DNA of 64,000 bases from NCBI GenBank assembly GCA_041576015.1, contig JBFGLT010000001.1, positions 18,349 through 82,348 of the forward strand, written 5' to 3'. Below the pieces are notes generated by a model. The model was not told where the DNA came from. It saw only the letters and a program-made list of their open reading frames with translations, and did no database searches. The DNA is from JABDIY01 sp041576015. Lineage in GTDB: Bacteria > Actinomycetota > Acidimicrobiia > Acidimicrobiales > SZUA-35. Both the position numbers and the translations under genes were made by a program. Below are positions 17,616-26,227 of the stretch, piece by piece (position 1 is the stretch's first letter; each line of letters begins with the position of its first letter).

Positions 17616-18486
17616 ACTCGAGCCACCGGCCGTCTCGAGGGTGCTGGAATCCCAGCCGGCCGGCATGGAGGAACACCCGAGGGCAGCCCGCCACCACCGG
17701 ATGGCCGGTGCGCACGGCGCCGTAGCGGTCGTCCCCGACCAGGGGATGACCGATGGCGTCGGCGTGAACGCGGATCTGGTGGGTCCGCCCCGTCTCGAGA
17801 CGAATCCGGAGCAGGGCGACATCTGCGTCCTCGAATCGCTCCTCGACGGTGTAGAAGGTCCGGGCTTCCTTGCCCCCGGCCCGCACAGCTTGTCGAGTCG
17901 GGTGACGCAGTGACCGCCCGATCGGCGCATCGATCAGCCCTTCCTGGGCGGCTGGGAGACCATGCACAAGTGCGAGATAAGTCCGAGCCACCTGACGGTC
18001 ACGGAGCTGCTCGCTCAACGCCCGGTGGGCCACATGCGAGCGGGCGGCCATCAACAGCCCGGAAGTCCCCTTGTCCAGCCGGTGCACGATGCCGGGACGA
18101 TCCCGCTCTCCGATGCCGGCGATCTCCGGGAAACGGGCCAGCAAGCCCTGGACGACGGTCCCATTATCGACCCCGGAGCCCGGGTGGACGATCTGACCGG
18201 CCGCCTTGTCGATCACGACGACGTCGGCGTCGGCGTACCGGATGTCGAGGTCGACCGACGGATCTCCAGCGAGCGCAGCCGGACGGTCGCCGGCCGGTAG
18301 TTGTATCCACTGACCGGGCTCGACGCGCAGGGAAGGTTTGTGCACGGTGGCGCCGTCGATGGCCACCCGCCCCTCGGCAATCAGGTCGACGGCGCGCGCC
18401 CGGCTGACCTCCAGGACCATCGCCACCACCCTGTCGATACGTTCTCCGGCGAGTGCACCGGAGACCTCGATGGGCTGATCGGTCAT
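17557..18486 (-). CDS. rluD: Ribosomal large subunit pseudouridine synthase, RluD family
   Basis: This 309-residue enzyme converts uridine to pseudouridine in 23S rRNA. An S4-type RNA-binding domain occupies residues about 12-70 (RIDRVVAMVLEVSRARAVDLI, then VAIDGATVHKPS). The catalytic domain holds HRLDKGTSGLLMAA with the catalytic D138, followed by ARTYLALVHG and LETGRTHQIRVHADAIGHPLVGDDRYG, all RluA/RluD hallmarks. The ATG overlaps the lspA stop by 4 nt, the common lspA-rluD arrangement. The open frame continues upstream within lspA, but homology begins at MTDQPIEV. Which uridine is modified cannot be told from sequence. Confidence 0.93.
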   Translation of the reverse strand: MTDQPIEVSGALAGERIDRVVAMVLEVSRARAVDLIAEGRVAIDGATVHKPSLRVEPGQWIQLPAGDRPAALAGDPSVDLDIRYADADVVVIDKAAGQIVHPGSGVDNGTVVQGLLARFPEIAGIGERDRPGIVHRLDKGTSGLLMAARSHVAHRALSEQLRDRQVARTYLALVHGLPAAQEGLIDAPIGRSLRHPTRQAVRAGGKEARTFYTVEERFEDADVALLRIRLETGRTHQIRVHADAIGHPLVGDDRYGAVRTGHPVVAGCPRVFLHAGRLGFQHPRDGRWLEFTSDLPPDLASILSALRST

Positions 18487-19046
18487 CGCCGCCGGGCTGG
18501 CGACGGGGTGGAACGGAACGACAGAATCACTGCGGCGATCACCGACAGGACGATCGCCGAGTCGGCCACGTTGAACACCGGCCACCATTGGAGATCGATG
18601 AAATCGATCACTTCGCCCGAGAGCGGTCCGTCCTCGGCGCGAAGGACCCGATCGATGCCGTTCCCGAGAGCGCCGCCGACGATGCATGCGTACACAACTC
18701 GGTGGGCGGTGTCGCTGGTCCGACTTCCCACCCAGGTGAGGAGGACGGCCATGCACAGGGACAGCACGCCGATCAGCGGACCGAGCGACTCGGCGGTACC
18801 GAACGAGGCACCGGAGTTGAACACCAGGTTCAACCGGAGCGTCCAGATCACGTCGATGCACGCATCCGGTTCCGAGCAGGCGCCGGGCTCGAGCGCGCGC
18901 AGAACCCACCACTTGGTCAGCTGGTCGAGGGCGACGATGGCGCCGGCGATCGCCACCACCTGCGCCAGCCAGTGCCTCGTGAAACCGGTGTGTGCCTCGG
19001 TTACCGGCGAGCGTTGTCGAACATCGAGGTCTTGTGGTCTACGCAC
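18483..19046 (-). CDS. lspA: Lipoprotein signal peptidase (signal peptidase II)
   Basis: This 187-residue integral membrane aspartyl protease removes signal peptides from diacylated prolipoproteins. About four transmembrane segments are visible (around 28-48, 88-108, 115-130, 158-178). The two catalytic aspartates are D132 in GALGNGIDRV and D162 in FNVADSAI, and the NSGASFGT loop is also conserved. A cysteine-containing insertion (ACSEPDAC) lies between the first membrane segment and the NSGA loop. The GTG start at 19046 lies 46 nt inside the upstream dksA-like gene. rluD overlaps its 3' end, so these three genes form one transcription unit. Confidence 0.93.
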   Translation of the reverse strand: MRRPQDLDVRQRSPVTEAHTGFTRHWLAQVVAIAGAIVALDQLTKWWVLRALEPGACSEPDACIDVIWTLRLNLVFNSGASFGTAESLGPLIGVLSLCMAVLLTWVGSRTSDTAHRVVYACIVGGALGNGIDRVLRAEDGPLSGEVIDFIDLQWWPVFNVADSAIVLSVIAAVILSFRSTPSPARRR

Positions 19047-19819
19047 CGTTCGCTTTCCGGCCGGGCCTCCAGCCGGGCCTTGGGTATGGCCACGTTATCG
19101 ACATAGCAGAAGCCGTAGGTCCCGGCATCGATTCGGGCCAGGGCAGCGTCGATGGTCTCGATGTGTTCGAGGCGGCCCTTCCGCTCGGCGACGAGTTCGG
19201 AGATCTGGACGTTGATGCTCGTGCCCTCGCTGGACTCGTCGCTGGAGGTGTCGTCGCCGGCTTCGGCGGTCTCGAGAAGCTCGTCGAGCTGGGCGGCGAA
19301 CTCGGCCACCTGCTCGCTGAGCTCGGCGCGCTCGTCTTCGAGCTGGCCGCGTCGCGCCGACAGCCACTTGCTGTCCTTGAGGTAAGCCGGCTTGACTCCG
19401 GCATTCTTCGGAGCGGCCGGTGCGGGCCGTTTCTTGCGCGCTGTCGCTGACCGGGTCGTGGCGGCCGACTTCTTCGCCGTGCGTCGGCGGCTGGGAGCCT
19501 TGGCGGCCTTCTTCTTGGTAGTGGTTGTGCGGATCACCCTGTCCGCCGATGCCGCCCTCTTCTTGGCGCCGGCCGCCTTCTTCGCCGCTGACTTGCTGGC
19601 AGTCTTCTTGGCGCCGGCCGCCTTCTTGGCCGCCACGGTCTTCGTCGCCGGCGCTCGTTTCCTGCTCACGGCCTTCTTGGTTCCAGTCGCCCGTTTCGTG
19701 GCCGGCGTCTTCTTCGTCGCCCGCTTCGTCGACGCTCCGCGGGCTGCCGTCTTTTTGGTGGCCGGCTTTCTGGCCGTCGATTTCTTCGTCGATTTCTTCG
19801 TCGATTTCTTCGTGGTCAC
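19001..19819 (-). CDS. DksA/TraR-like protein with histone-H1-like tail
   Basis: This 272-residue protein joins two parts. Residues 1 to about 145 are almost only Lys, Ala, Thr, Ser and Arg (TKKSTKKSTARKPATKK style), like eukaryotic histone H1 tails and some actinobacterial DNA-binding proteins. Residues about 150-272 are a DksA/TraR module: a long coiled-coil pair with ARRGQLEDERAELSEQ, then the globular end with IDAGTYGFC and IPKARLEARPESERC. The usual CxxC...CxxC zinc site is reduced to C238-x2-D241 and C259-x2-H262. DksA proteins act in the RNA polymerase secondary channel; the tail could hold this one on DNA. It starts at a GTG and overlaps lspA by 46 nt. Confidence 0.8.
   Translation of the reverse strand: MTTKKSTKKSTKKSTARKPATKKTAARGASTKRATKKTPATKRATGTKKAVSRKRAPATKTVAAKKAAGAKKTASKSAAKKAAGAKKRAASADRVIRTTTTKKKAAKAPSRRRTAKKSAATTRSATARKKRPAPAAPKNAGVKPAYLKDSKWLSARRGQLEDERAELSEQVAEFAAQLDELLETAEAGDDTSSDESSEGTSINVQISELVAERKGRLEHIETIDAALARIDAGTYGFCYVDNVAIPKARLEARPESERCVDHKTSMFDNARR
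19775..19810 (-). repeat. Three tandem 12-bp repeats in the tail of the DksA-like gene
   Basis: Three near-identical 12-bp units (plus-strand unit GATTTCTTCGTC) directly follow the first three codons and encode KKST three times. Such an in-frame short tandem array can change copy number by slippage without breaking the frame. Confidence 0.8.
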
Positions 19820-19921
19820 GGTTGGGTCCCGGATCTTCTTGCACCTGCTGCTGTATGGAGTCGGGGTAGCCTAGTCCCAAAAGGGGCCGAACTTCACGCT
19901 CGACGGGCTCGGGGAGGCCGG

Positions 19922-19927
19922 TAGATT
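19922..19927 (+). promoter_or_regulatory. -10 box for leaderless ileS transcript
   Basis: TAGATT ends 6 nt before the ileS ATG at 19934. The whole divergent spacer between this gene and the DksA-like gene is only about 115 bp, too short for a T-box leader. Confidence 0.5.
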
Positions 19928-19933
19928 GCAGGC

Positions 19934-22900
19934 ATGCCTGCGAGTCGACCTGCGAGCTATCCAAACGTTCCAGCCCGACCGGACATTCCCACCATCGAGG
20001 AGAAGATCATCTCCTGGTGGCAGGCAAACCGGGTGTTCGAGTCGACCGTCGAGCGGCCGGCGGGCGGTGAGCCGAAGGGCACCTTCGTCTTCAACGACGG
20101 GCCTCCGTTCGCCAATGGACTCCCCCACTACGGTCACCTGCTCACGGGCTACGTGAAGGACATCGTTCCCCGCTACCAGACCATGCGGGGCAACCGGGTG
20201 AATCGCCGGTTCGGGTGGGATTGCCACGGTCTGCCCGCCGAGATGCAGACCGAGCAGGAGACCGGGGTGTCGGGACGCAAGGCGATTCTCGATTACGGGA
20301 TCGACCGGTTCAACCAGGCGTGCCGGACCTCGGTGCTCCGCTACACCACCGAGTGGGAGGACTACGTTACCCGGCAGGCCCGGTGGGTCGATTTCTCCGA
20401 CGACTACAAGACCATGGACCTCGACTACATGGAGTCGGTGATGTGGGCCTTCAAACGGCTGTGGGACCAGGGCCTGATCTTTCAGGCCCACCGGGTCATG
20501 CCGTACTCGTGGGGGGCACAGACGCCGCTGTCGAACTTCGAGATCCGGCTCGACGACGCGACGCGCCCGCGTCAGGATCCCGCCGTCACCGTCGAGTTCA
20601 GCCTCCGGACCCGACCCGGTGATCCTGGCCCGCTGCGAATGCTGGCGTGGACGACCACGCCGTGGACGCTTCCGTCCAACCTGGCGCTCGCCGTCGGGCC
20701 CGACCTTGGCTACGCGGTCGTGGCCCACGAGGGCCGCTTCCTTGTTCTGGCCGAGGCGTCGCTCCCCAAGTACGCCCGCGAGCTCGGGGAGGAACCGACC
20801 ATCGTCGAGACCTTCACCGGCGCCGCTCTCGCCGGGCGCGAGTACGAGCCGCTGTTCCCTTACTTCGCCGACAACCCGAACAGCTTCGTGGTCCTGGCGG
20901 CCGGGTTTGTCGAGACCGGCGAGGGCACCGGTGTCGTTCACCTGGCGCCCGGATTCGGCGAGGACGACCAGGTGGCGTGTACCGAGGCGGGCATCCCGCT
21001 GGTCGTCCCGGTCGACGACGCCGGCGAATTCACCGCGGAGATCACCGACTTCGCCGGAATGAACGTGTTCGACGCCAATCCGAAGGTCATCGCCCGCCTG
21101 AAGGAGGCGGGCCGAATCCTGCGGCACGAGACGTACGACCACAACTATCCGCACTGCTGGCGGACCGACACGCCCATCATCTATCGAGCCGTGAACTCCT
21201 GGTACGTCCGCGTCACCGACCTGACGGACCGGCTGCTGGCAGCAAACCAGCAGATCAACTGGATCCCCGCCCACGTGCGTGACGGTCAGTTCGGCCGTTG
21301 GCTTGAAGGGGCGCGGGATTGGAGCATCAGCCGGAACCGTTTCTGGGGCGCACCGATCCCGATCTGGATGTCGGACGATCCCGACCACCCGCGCATCGAT
21401 GTCTACGGATCCCTCGACGAGATCGAGGCCGACTTCGGGGTGCGGCCCGCCGACCTCCACCGGCCCTTCATCGACGAATTGATCCGCCCCAATCCGGACG
21501 ACCCGACCGGTCGGGCCATGATGCGACGCGTACCCGAGGTGCTCGACTGCTGGTTCGAGTCCGGATCGATGCCCTACGCCCAACTGCACTACCCGTTCGA
21601 GAACGTCGAGCGGTTCGAGGACCACAATCCGGCTGACTTCATCGTCGAGTACGTCGCCCAGACCCGCGGGTGGTTCTACACCATGCATGTCCTGGGCGTT
21701 GCCCTCTTCGACACGCCGGCGTTTGCAAACGTGATCTGTCACGGGGTGGTGCTCGACAGCGAAGGTCGCAAGCTGTCCAAGAAGCTACGGAACTACCCCG
21801 ACCCGATCGACGTCTTCAACAACGTGGGTGCCGATCCGATGCGTTGGTATCTCACCAGTTCGCCGATACTTCGCGGCTTGGACACGCGCATCGAGCCCGA
21901 CGATTCGGGCGTCCGGGAAGTCGTGCGCCAGGTGCTCAACCCGCTCTGGAGCGCATATAGCTTCTTCACCCTGTACGCCAACGCCGAGCGGCATGTCGCT
22001 GTGGAGCGGACCGACAGCCGTCACGTTCTGGACCGCTACATCCTGGCCAAGACCAGCGAGTTGGTCGAACGGGTCACCGACACAATGGACCGCTACGACC
22101 TACCCGGCGCATGCGCTCACGTCAGCGCCTATCTCGATGCCCTCACGAACTGGTACATCCGCCGATCTCGCGAACGCTTCTGGAACACCAGCGCCGACGG
22201 TGTGGTCGACGTCGACGCCCTCGACACCCTGTACACCGTCTTGATCACGCTGATGAAGACCGCTGCTCCGCTCCTGCCGATGATGAGCGAGGAGATCTAC
22301 TTGGGGTTGACCGGTGGCGCCGAGTCGGTCCACCAGCAAGCGTGGCCCGACCACCACCGGCTCGGTCCTGATCCCGACCTCGTCGCGGTCATGGACGAGG
22401 TGCGGGCGGTCGCTCGTGCGGCGCTGTACCTCCGAGACGAGCAGGGTCTCCGGGTGCGACAGCCGTTGCCGGCCATCACCGTCGCCGGAGAACGCGATCT
22501 GGACCTCACCCCGTTCCGCTCATTGCTCGCCGAAGAGATCAACGTCAAGGATGTCCGCTTCTCCACCGAGGTCTCCGACTTCGGTGAGTTCCGGCTCCAA
22601 CCGAACGCCCGGGTGCTCGGACCGCGCATCGGAGGCGCCGTGCAATCGGTGATCGCTGCCGCCAAGTCCGGCGATTGGACCGACAACGGAGACGGCACGG
22701 TCACCGTCGCAGGTCAGCTGCTCGGCGACGGCGACTACGACCTGACGCTCCACCCGGCCGCCGGGGTGGTTGCGGCGTCGCTCCCCGGCAATCGGGCCGT
22801 CGTGGTGCTCGACACGGAGCTCACGCCCGAACTGGTGGCCGAGGGCCAGGCCCGCGACCTGGTGCGCGCCATCCAGAACCATCGCCGGGAAGCCGGTCTG

Positions 22901-23104
22901 AACGTCACCGACCGGATCCACCTGCGCCTCAGCGGCGAGCCGTCGCTCGTGGCGGCCATCGAGCCCAACCTCGAGTGGGTGGCCGAACAGGTACTCGCCG
23001 CAACCGTCGTCGTCGACGATCCCGATGCAAACGCCTACCGGGCGGTCGCACCGGTCGAGGGAGGGGCACTCGAGATCAGCTTGGCCGTCGCCAACCGACG
23101 CTGA
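19934..23104 (+). CDS. ileS: Isoleucyl-tRNA synthetase
   Basis: This 1056-residue class I synthetase charges tRNA-Ile. The HIGH signature is HYGH in GLPHYGHLLTG (about 66-69), and the KMSKS signature is KLSKK in GRKLSKKLRNYPDP (about 613). The editing domain (CP1) lies between them with WTTTPWTLPSNLALAVGP and the aspartate-rich GFGEDDQ. Length and motif style (PFANGLPHYGH, ISRNRFWGAPIPIW, DCWFESGSMPYAQ) match the long eukaryote-like IleS type 2 that is typically resistant to mupirocin; resistance itself is an inference. A DUF5915-like C-terminal domain follows the anticodon-binding helices. It stands alone next to the divIVA end of the dcw cluster. Confidence 0.97.
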   Translation: MPASRPASYPNVPARPDIPTIEEKIISWWQANRVFESTVERPAGGEPKGTFVFNDGPPFANGLPHYGHLLTGYVKDIVPRYQTMRGNRVNRRFGWDCHGLPAEMQTEQETGVSGRKAILDYGIDRFNQACRTSVLRYTTEWEDYVTRQARWVDFSDDYKTMDLDYMESVMWAFKRLWDQGLIFQAHRVMPYSWGAQTPLSNFEIRLDDATRPRQDPAVTVEFSLRTRPGDPGPLRMLAWTTTPWTLPSNLALAVGPDLGYAVVAHEGRFLVLAEASLPKYARELGEEPTIVETFTGAALAGREYEPLFPYFADNPNSFVVLAAGFVETGEGTGVVHLAPGFGEDDQVACTEAGIPLVVPVDDAGEFTAEITDFAGMNVFDANPKVIARLKEAGRILRHETYDHNYPHCWRTDTPIIYRAVNSWYVRVTDLTDRLLAANQQINWIPAHVRDGQFGRWLEGARDWSISRNRFWGAPIPIWMSDDPDHPRIDVYGSLDEIEADFGVRPADLHRPFIDELIRPNPDDPTGRAMMRRVPEVLDCWFESGSMPYAQLHYPFENVERFEDHNPADFIVEYVAQTRGWFYTMHVLGVALFDTPAFANVICHGVVLDSEGRKLSKKLRNYPDPIDVFNNVGADPMRWYLTSSPILRGLDTRIEPDDSGVREVVRQVLNPLWSAYSFFTLYANAERHVAVERTDSRHVLDRYILAKTSELVERVTDTMDRYDLPGACAHVSAYLDALTNWYIRRSRERFWNTSADGVVDVDALDTLYTVLITLMKTAAPLLPMMSEEIYLGLTGGAESVHQQAWPDHHRLGPDPDLVAVMDEVRAVARAALYLRDEQGLRVRQPLPAITVAGERDLDLTPFRSLLAEEINVKDVRFSTEVSDFGEFRLQPNARVLGPRIGGAVQSVIAAAKSGDWTDNGDGTVTVAGQLLGDGDYDLTLHPAAGVVAASLPGNRAVVVLDTELTPELVAEGQARDLVRAIQNHRREAGLNVTDRIHLRLSGEPSLVAAIEPNLEWVAEQVLAATVVVDDPDANAYRAVAPVEGGALEISLAVANRR

Positions 23105-23110
23105 GCGTCG

Positions 23111-23144
23111 CTGGTTCGCCGGCTACCGGCGGCGTCCGAACCAG
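23111..23144. terminator. Possible bidirectional hairpin between ileS and divIVA
   Basis: Inverted arms CTGGTTCG (23111-23118) and CGAACCAG (23137-23144) enclose an inner CCGG-CTA-CCGG. A smaller CGACGC-TGA-GCGTCG stem has the ileS stop codon in its loop. No T-run follows. The larger hairpin also spans the last codons of divIVA, so it could be coincidental. Confidence 0.35.
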
Positions 23145-24982
23145 CCGCCCGACTCCCCCTTGTCGGCTTCCTCGGTGAGGAACTTGTGGAGCGTCTCGTC
23201 CTCGGAGGCCTGCTCACCGCCGGTCATCTGTCGGAGCTCGTCGAGAAACGGATCATCGGGCGGCAGCTCCTCGAACCGGGCGTCGGGATGGAGAGGCCGG
23301 GACGGCTCGTCGGCCGGTGCTGCGGTCCACTCGTCCGGCTCCATCTCCACCGCCGGTGGCTCCGGCGGGGCCGTCCACATCGATGGTTCGGCGACCGGTG
23401 GCGGCGCAGGTGGAGGCGGGGGCTCGTCGACTACTTCGGGGGCGGGCGGGATCGTCGTCTCTCCGACCAGTGGCGGCGGCGGATCGTCGTGCTCCTCGAC
23501 TGCGTCCTCGGGAACGGCGGTGTCCCGCAACCGGGACACGCGGCTCGCCAGTCGCGAACGCGCCTGCTCGGCCAGACCGCTCATTCCGGACCGGCCGGTT
23601 GCCTCATCGGGCACCGGCGAGTCGACGTCGATGCCGAGACCGGTCGGATCGGTCACCCGCGAGTCCTCGCCCAGGTCCGAATACTGAGGGTAGGCGGCCG
23701 GATCGGCGGTTTCGGGCACCGAGGCGAAAACCGACTCGGCCGTCGGGCTGGCCGGAATCCCGGCCGGCGAGGAATCCTCGGCGACGAAACCGGCGGTGGC
23801 GAACGGGTCGGATTCGACAACTTCGGGCCGATCCTCGAACGGCGCGGCCCCGGTGCCGAATGGCTCGCTCGGCGCCTCGACGGGCTCTGTCTCGGTCCCG
23901 AACTCCTCGCTCGGTGCCGCAAATGGCTCGGTCCCGACGGCCCACGATTCGCCGGCCTCGCCGGCGGTGCCGGCATCGGTGTCGTCCTCGGCGACCGGCT
24001 CGCCGACATCGTCGTCGTCGGGATCCGCCGGTTGTTCGTCGCCGGTCCCGGCGAGACGGCCCTCGACGTCGTCCCACGGGCTCTCCTCGACGGGAGCAAC
24101 GTCGTCAGCATCGCCATCGAGCGCCTCGCCGTAGTCCAACGCTTGCTGCTGGGCGGCCGCCACCTCGGTCTCCAGTGCCCCGATCGAGTGGCTGGTCACC
24201 TCCAGCTCGGTGAGGTCCTCGATGATGCCGATGTCGGCCGGATCCGGGGTTTCGGCCTCGGCCAGCCGGTCGGGGTCGTCGAGCACCGAGCTGATCTCCG
24301 CCAGCGCCGTTCGGACCCCCCGGCGCCGTTCGGTCAGATAGCTCTCGAAACGGGATACGTCGGCCGCCAGGTCGTCACGGGCGCGTTCTAGCTCGGCGAT
24401 CTCAGCGAGGAGCTCGTCTCGTTTGGCACCCTGGTCGGCGACGAGCTCGTCCTCGATCGCCTGCTTCCGGGATTCGGCGTGTTCGAGCGCATCGGCGAGC
24501 AATTGCGCTCGCTCGGCTTCGGCGTCGGCCAGCATTTGTTCGCGTTGGGCATGGGCCTCCGCTTTGAGCTCCTTTGCCTCGGCTCGGGCGCCGGCCATGA
24601 TCGAGTCGGCCTTGGCGGTCGACTCCCGCCTCAAGGACTCGGCGTTCGCCTCGGCATCGCGCACCGTCTGGTCGGCGGTCCGTTGCGCCAGCAGGAGCGT
24701 GTTCCGCAACGTTTCGTCGAAGTTGTCGTCCGGAATTGCGGCCTGGTCACCGCTCGGTGGCCGCTCCTCTTCTTCGAGCTGGTGAATCCGCTCATTGGCC
24801 GTCGACAGACGCTCATTGGCGTCGTCGAGCTGGTACTGGAGCGACTCGATCTCGTCGGCGAGCGGAGCAAGCGTCTCGAGTACACGGTCGACTTGTGACT
24901 TGGAGTACCCTCGCATCTCCTCATCGAATCGCACCGACGGGATCCGGCGGAGCAGACGGAGCTTGTCGCTACCTACGGTCAT
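23123..24982 (-). CDS. divIVA: DivIVA-domain protein with long acidic, proline-rich C-terminus
   Basis: This 619-residue protein has a DivIVA/Wag31 N-terminal domain (about residues 10-60: IPSVRFDEEMRGYSKSQVDRVLE). A long coiled coil (about 60-250, many Glu/Ala/Arg heptads) follows, and then about 300 residues of acidic and proline-rich sequence with recurring EPFG/EEFGTE units. DivIVA proteins bind curved membrane and recruit pole and septum factors or direct polar growth. At over twice the length of Wag31, the C-terminal arm is unusual and should be disordered. It ends in basic WFGRRR. Its position at the end of the dcw cluster after yggT is standard, but a TAGGCT box 6 nt before the ATG suggests its own leaderless promoter. 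Confidence 0.82.
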   Translation of the reverse strand: MTVGSDKLRLLRRIPSVRFDEEMRGYSKSQVDRVLETLAPLADEIESLQYQLDDANERLSTANERIHQLEEEERPPSGDQAAIPDDNFDETLRNTLLLAQRTADQTVRDAEANAESLRRESTAKADSIMAGARAEAKELKAEAHAQREQMLADAEAERAQLLADALEHAESRKQAIEDELVADQGAKRDELLAEIAELERARDDLAADVSRFESYLTERRRGVRTALAEISSVLDDPDRLAEAETPDPADIGIIEDLTELEVTSHSIGALETEVAAAQQQALDYGEALDGDADDVAPVEESPWDDVEGRLAGTGDEQPADPDDDDVGEPVAEDDTDAGTAGEAGESWAVGTEPFAAPSEEFGTETEPVEAPSEPFGTGAAPFEDRPEVVESDPFATAGFVAEDSSPAGIPASPTAESVFASVPETADPAAYPQYSDLGEDSRVTDPTGLGIDVDSPVPDEATGRSGMSGLAEQARSRLASRVSRLRDTAVPEDAVEEHDDPPPPLVGETTIPPAPEVVDEPPPPPAPPPVAEPSMWTAPPEPPAVEMEPDEWTAAPADEPSRPLHPDARFEELPPDDPFLDELRQMTGGEQASEDETLHKFLTEEADKGESGGWFGRRR

Positions 24983-24988
24983 GGCTCA

Positions 24989-24994
24989 AGCCTA
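24989..24994 (-). promoter_or_regulatory. -10 box for leaderless divIVA transcript
   Basis: TAGGCT on the minus strand ends 6 nt before the divIVA ATG, giving divIVA a likely promoter separate from the upstream dcw operon. Confidence 0.5.
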
Positions 24995-25062
24995 GTGCCT
25001 CCGCCGGCGCCGGTCGGGTTGGATTGCCCACGATCTGAGCGCCCGGTGAACCGCCGCGACGG

Positions 25063-25326
25063 TCAGATCGAACAGACGATCTGCACCACGATCGCCAGGA
25101 TCAAGAACATCGCCAGCTCGGCGACACCGAAGCCGGCCATCGCTCCGGGAAGCGGCGGCAGTGCGCGGCGCAACGGAAGCAGAGCCGGTTCGGTGACACT
25201 GAAGGCCATCTCGCGTACCTGCATCATCGGCCCGCCGGTGCGGGCGGGGAACCAGGACAGCGCGATGCGAACGAAGAAAGCGAACTGGAACGCCAATACG
25301 GCGAAACACAAGATGTCGGCAACCAT
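25063..25326 (-). CDS. yggT: YggT family membrane protein
   Basis: This 87-residue protein has two hydrophobic segments (about 3-22 and 62-85). Between them the YggT motif RIALSWFPARTGGPMMQVREM is followed by EPALLPLRRALPPLPG. YggT proteins are small inner-membrane proteins of unknown exact role, linked to osmotic tolerance and to division genes through gene order next to sepF. Its ATG shares one base with the sepF stop (TGATG), so translation is probably coupled. Confidence 0.88.
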   Translation of the reverse strand: MVADILCFAVLAFQFAFFVRIALSWFPARTGGPMMQVREMAFSVTEPALLPLRRALPPLPGAMAGFGVAELAMFLILAIVVQIVCSI

Positions 25327-26081
25327 CAGCGGTTGAACCCGCGCTCGTGCATCCGGCGGAGGTCCTCGGGGCTGACGTCCACACCGTTCGGCGTCAGCAG
25401 GTAGACGTTGGCGGCCAGACGCTCCATTCCGCCGGAGAGGACATAGCAGACGCCACTGGCGAAGTCGATCAACCGGCGGGCGACCGGCTTGTCCACCGCC
25501 GACAGGTTCATCACGACCGGCGAGCCGGCGCGGAAATCATCGGCGAGCCGGCTGGCCTCGTCGAATGAGCTCGGGATGTGGAGTCGGGGTTTGGCGTGCG
25601 TGACCACGTTGGATTGGAGCTCCTGGGGAGGACGGGACGGGGACGCTGCCAGCGGGCGGGCCGATTGAGCGGCTCCCGAGTCGGCACCCTCGATCGTCGC
25701 GGTGGACGGCGGAGCGTCGAAGACGGTCATCCGCTCGTCGTGGGCAAGCGGTTCGTCGGCGGGAGGTTCCGCCCGCCGGACCGTGCTCCGCCGGTCGATC
25801 GCTGGGTCCGGATCGGAGTCGGCAACCGGCACCGCACGAAGCGGCCGCACGGCGCCGACTCCACCGACCTCGGGGGCATCTCCCTCCACGGCGAACCCGA
25901 ACGACTGGGACGGGGCGACCCCTTCGAGACGTTCTCCGACGGCGATCGTGTGACTCCGGCGACTCGCCTTGGACCGGCGATCGGGCTCCTCGGCGTCCTC
26001 GTCGTAATACGTCTCGTCGTCGTAGACCTGATCGTCGTCGTCCAGACCGAGAAACGCCATGACGTTGCGGAACACAGCCAT
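25326..26081 (-). CDS. sepF: Cell division protein SepF
   Basis: This 251-residue protein is SepF, which tethers and bundles FtsZ filaments at the membrane and replaces FtsA in actinobacteria. It has a short amphipathic membrane-targeting start (MAVFRNVMAFLGL), a variable acidic linker (residues about 15-155), and the C-terminal SepF domain (about 160-245) with SSFDEASRLADDFR, VVMNLSAVDKPVARRLIDFASGVCYVLSGGMER and VYLLTPNGVDVS. AAAGGA lies before the ATG. A TACGGT box (26117-26122) about 35 nt upstream could be its promoter. It sits at its standard place between yggS and yggT. Confidence 0.95.
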   Translation of the reverse strand: MAVFRNVMAFLGLDDDDQVYDDETYYDEDAEEPDRRSKASRRSHTIAVGERLEGVAPSQSFGFAVEGDAPEVGGVGAVRPLRAVPVADSDPDPAIDRRSTVRRAEPPADEPLAHDERMTVFDAPPSTATIEGADSGAAQSARPLAASPSRPPQELQSNVVTHAKPRLHIPSSFDEASRLADDFRAGSPVVMNLSAVDKPVARRLIDFASGVCYVLSGGMERLAANVYLLTPNGVDVSPEDLRRMHERGFNR

Positions 26082-26227
26082 CGACGATCCTTTCGAAGAG
26101 GCAACGGCTGTCCATCACCGTAGCCTCTTCCCGCCCCCGAAAGGCGCACATGCACGTTGGAGCGTGGCTGAATCATCCGGAGCGTGGCCGAAGCGACCGA
26201 CCGGCACCGACCCCTCGTGCCGTCCGG

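Noticed and set aside
17557..18912. A 451-residue RluD with N-terminal extension
   Set aside because: The extra part is an alternative frame of lspA; the S4 domain begins at the ATG at 18486, which overlaps the lspA stop.
19820..19933. Possible T-box leader of ileS
   Set aside because: The spacer is about 115 bp and must also hold the divergent promoter; no stem I or T-box sequence was seen, and a -10 box lies 6 nt before the ATG.
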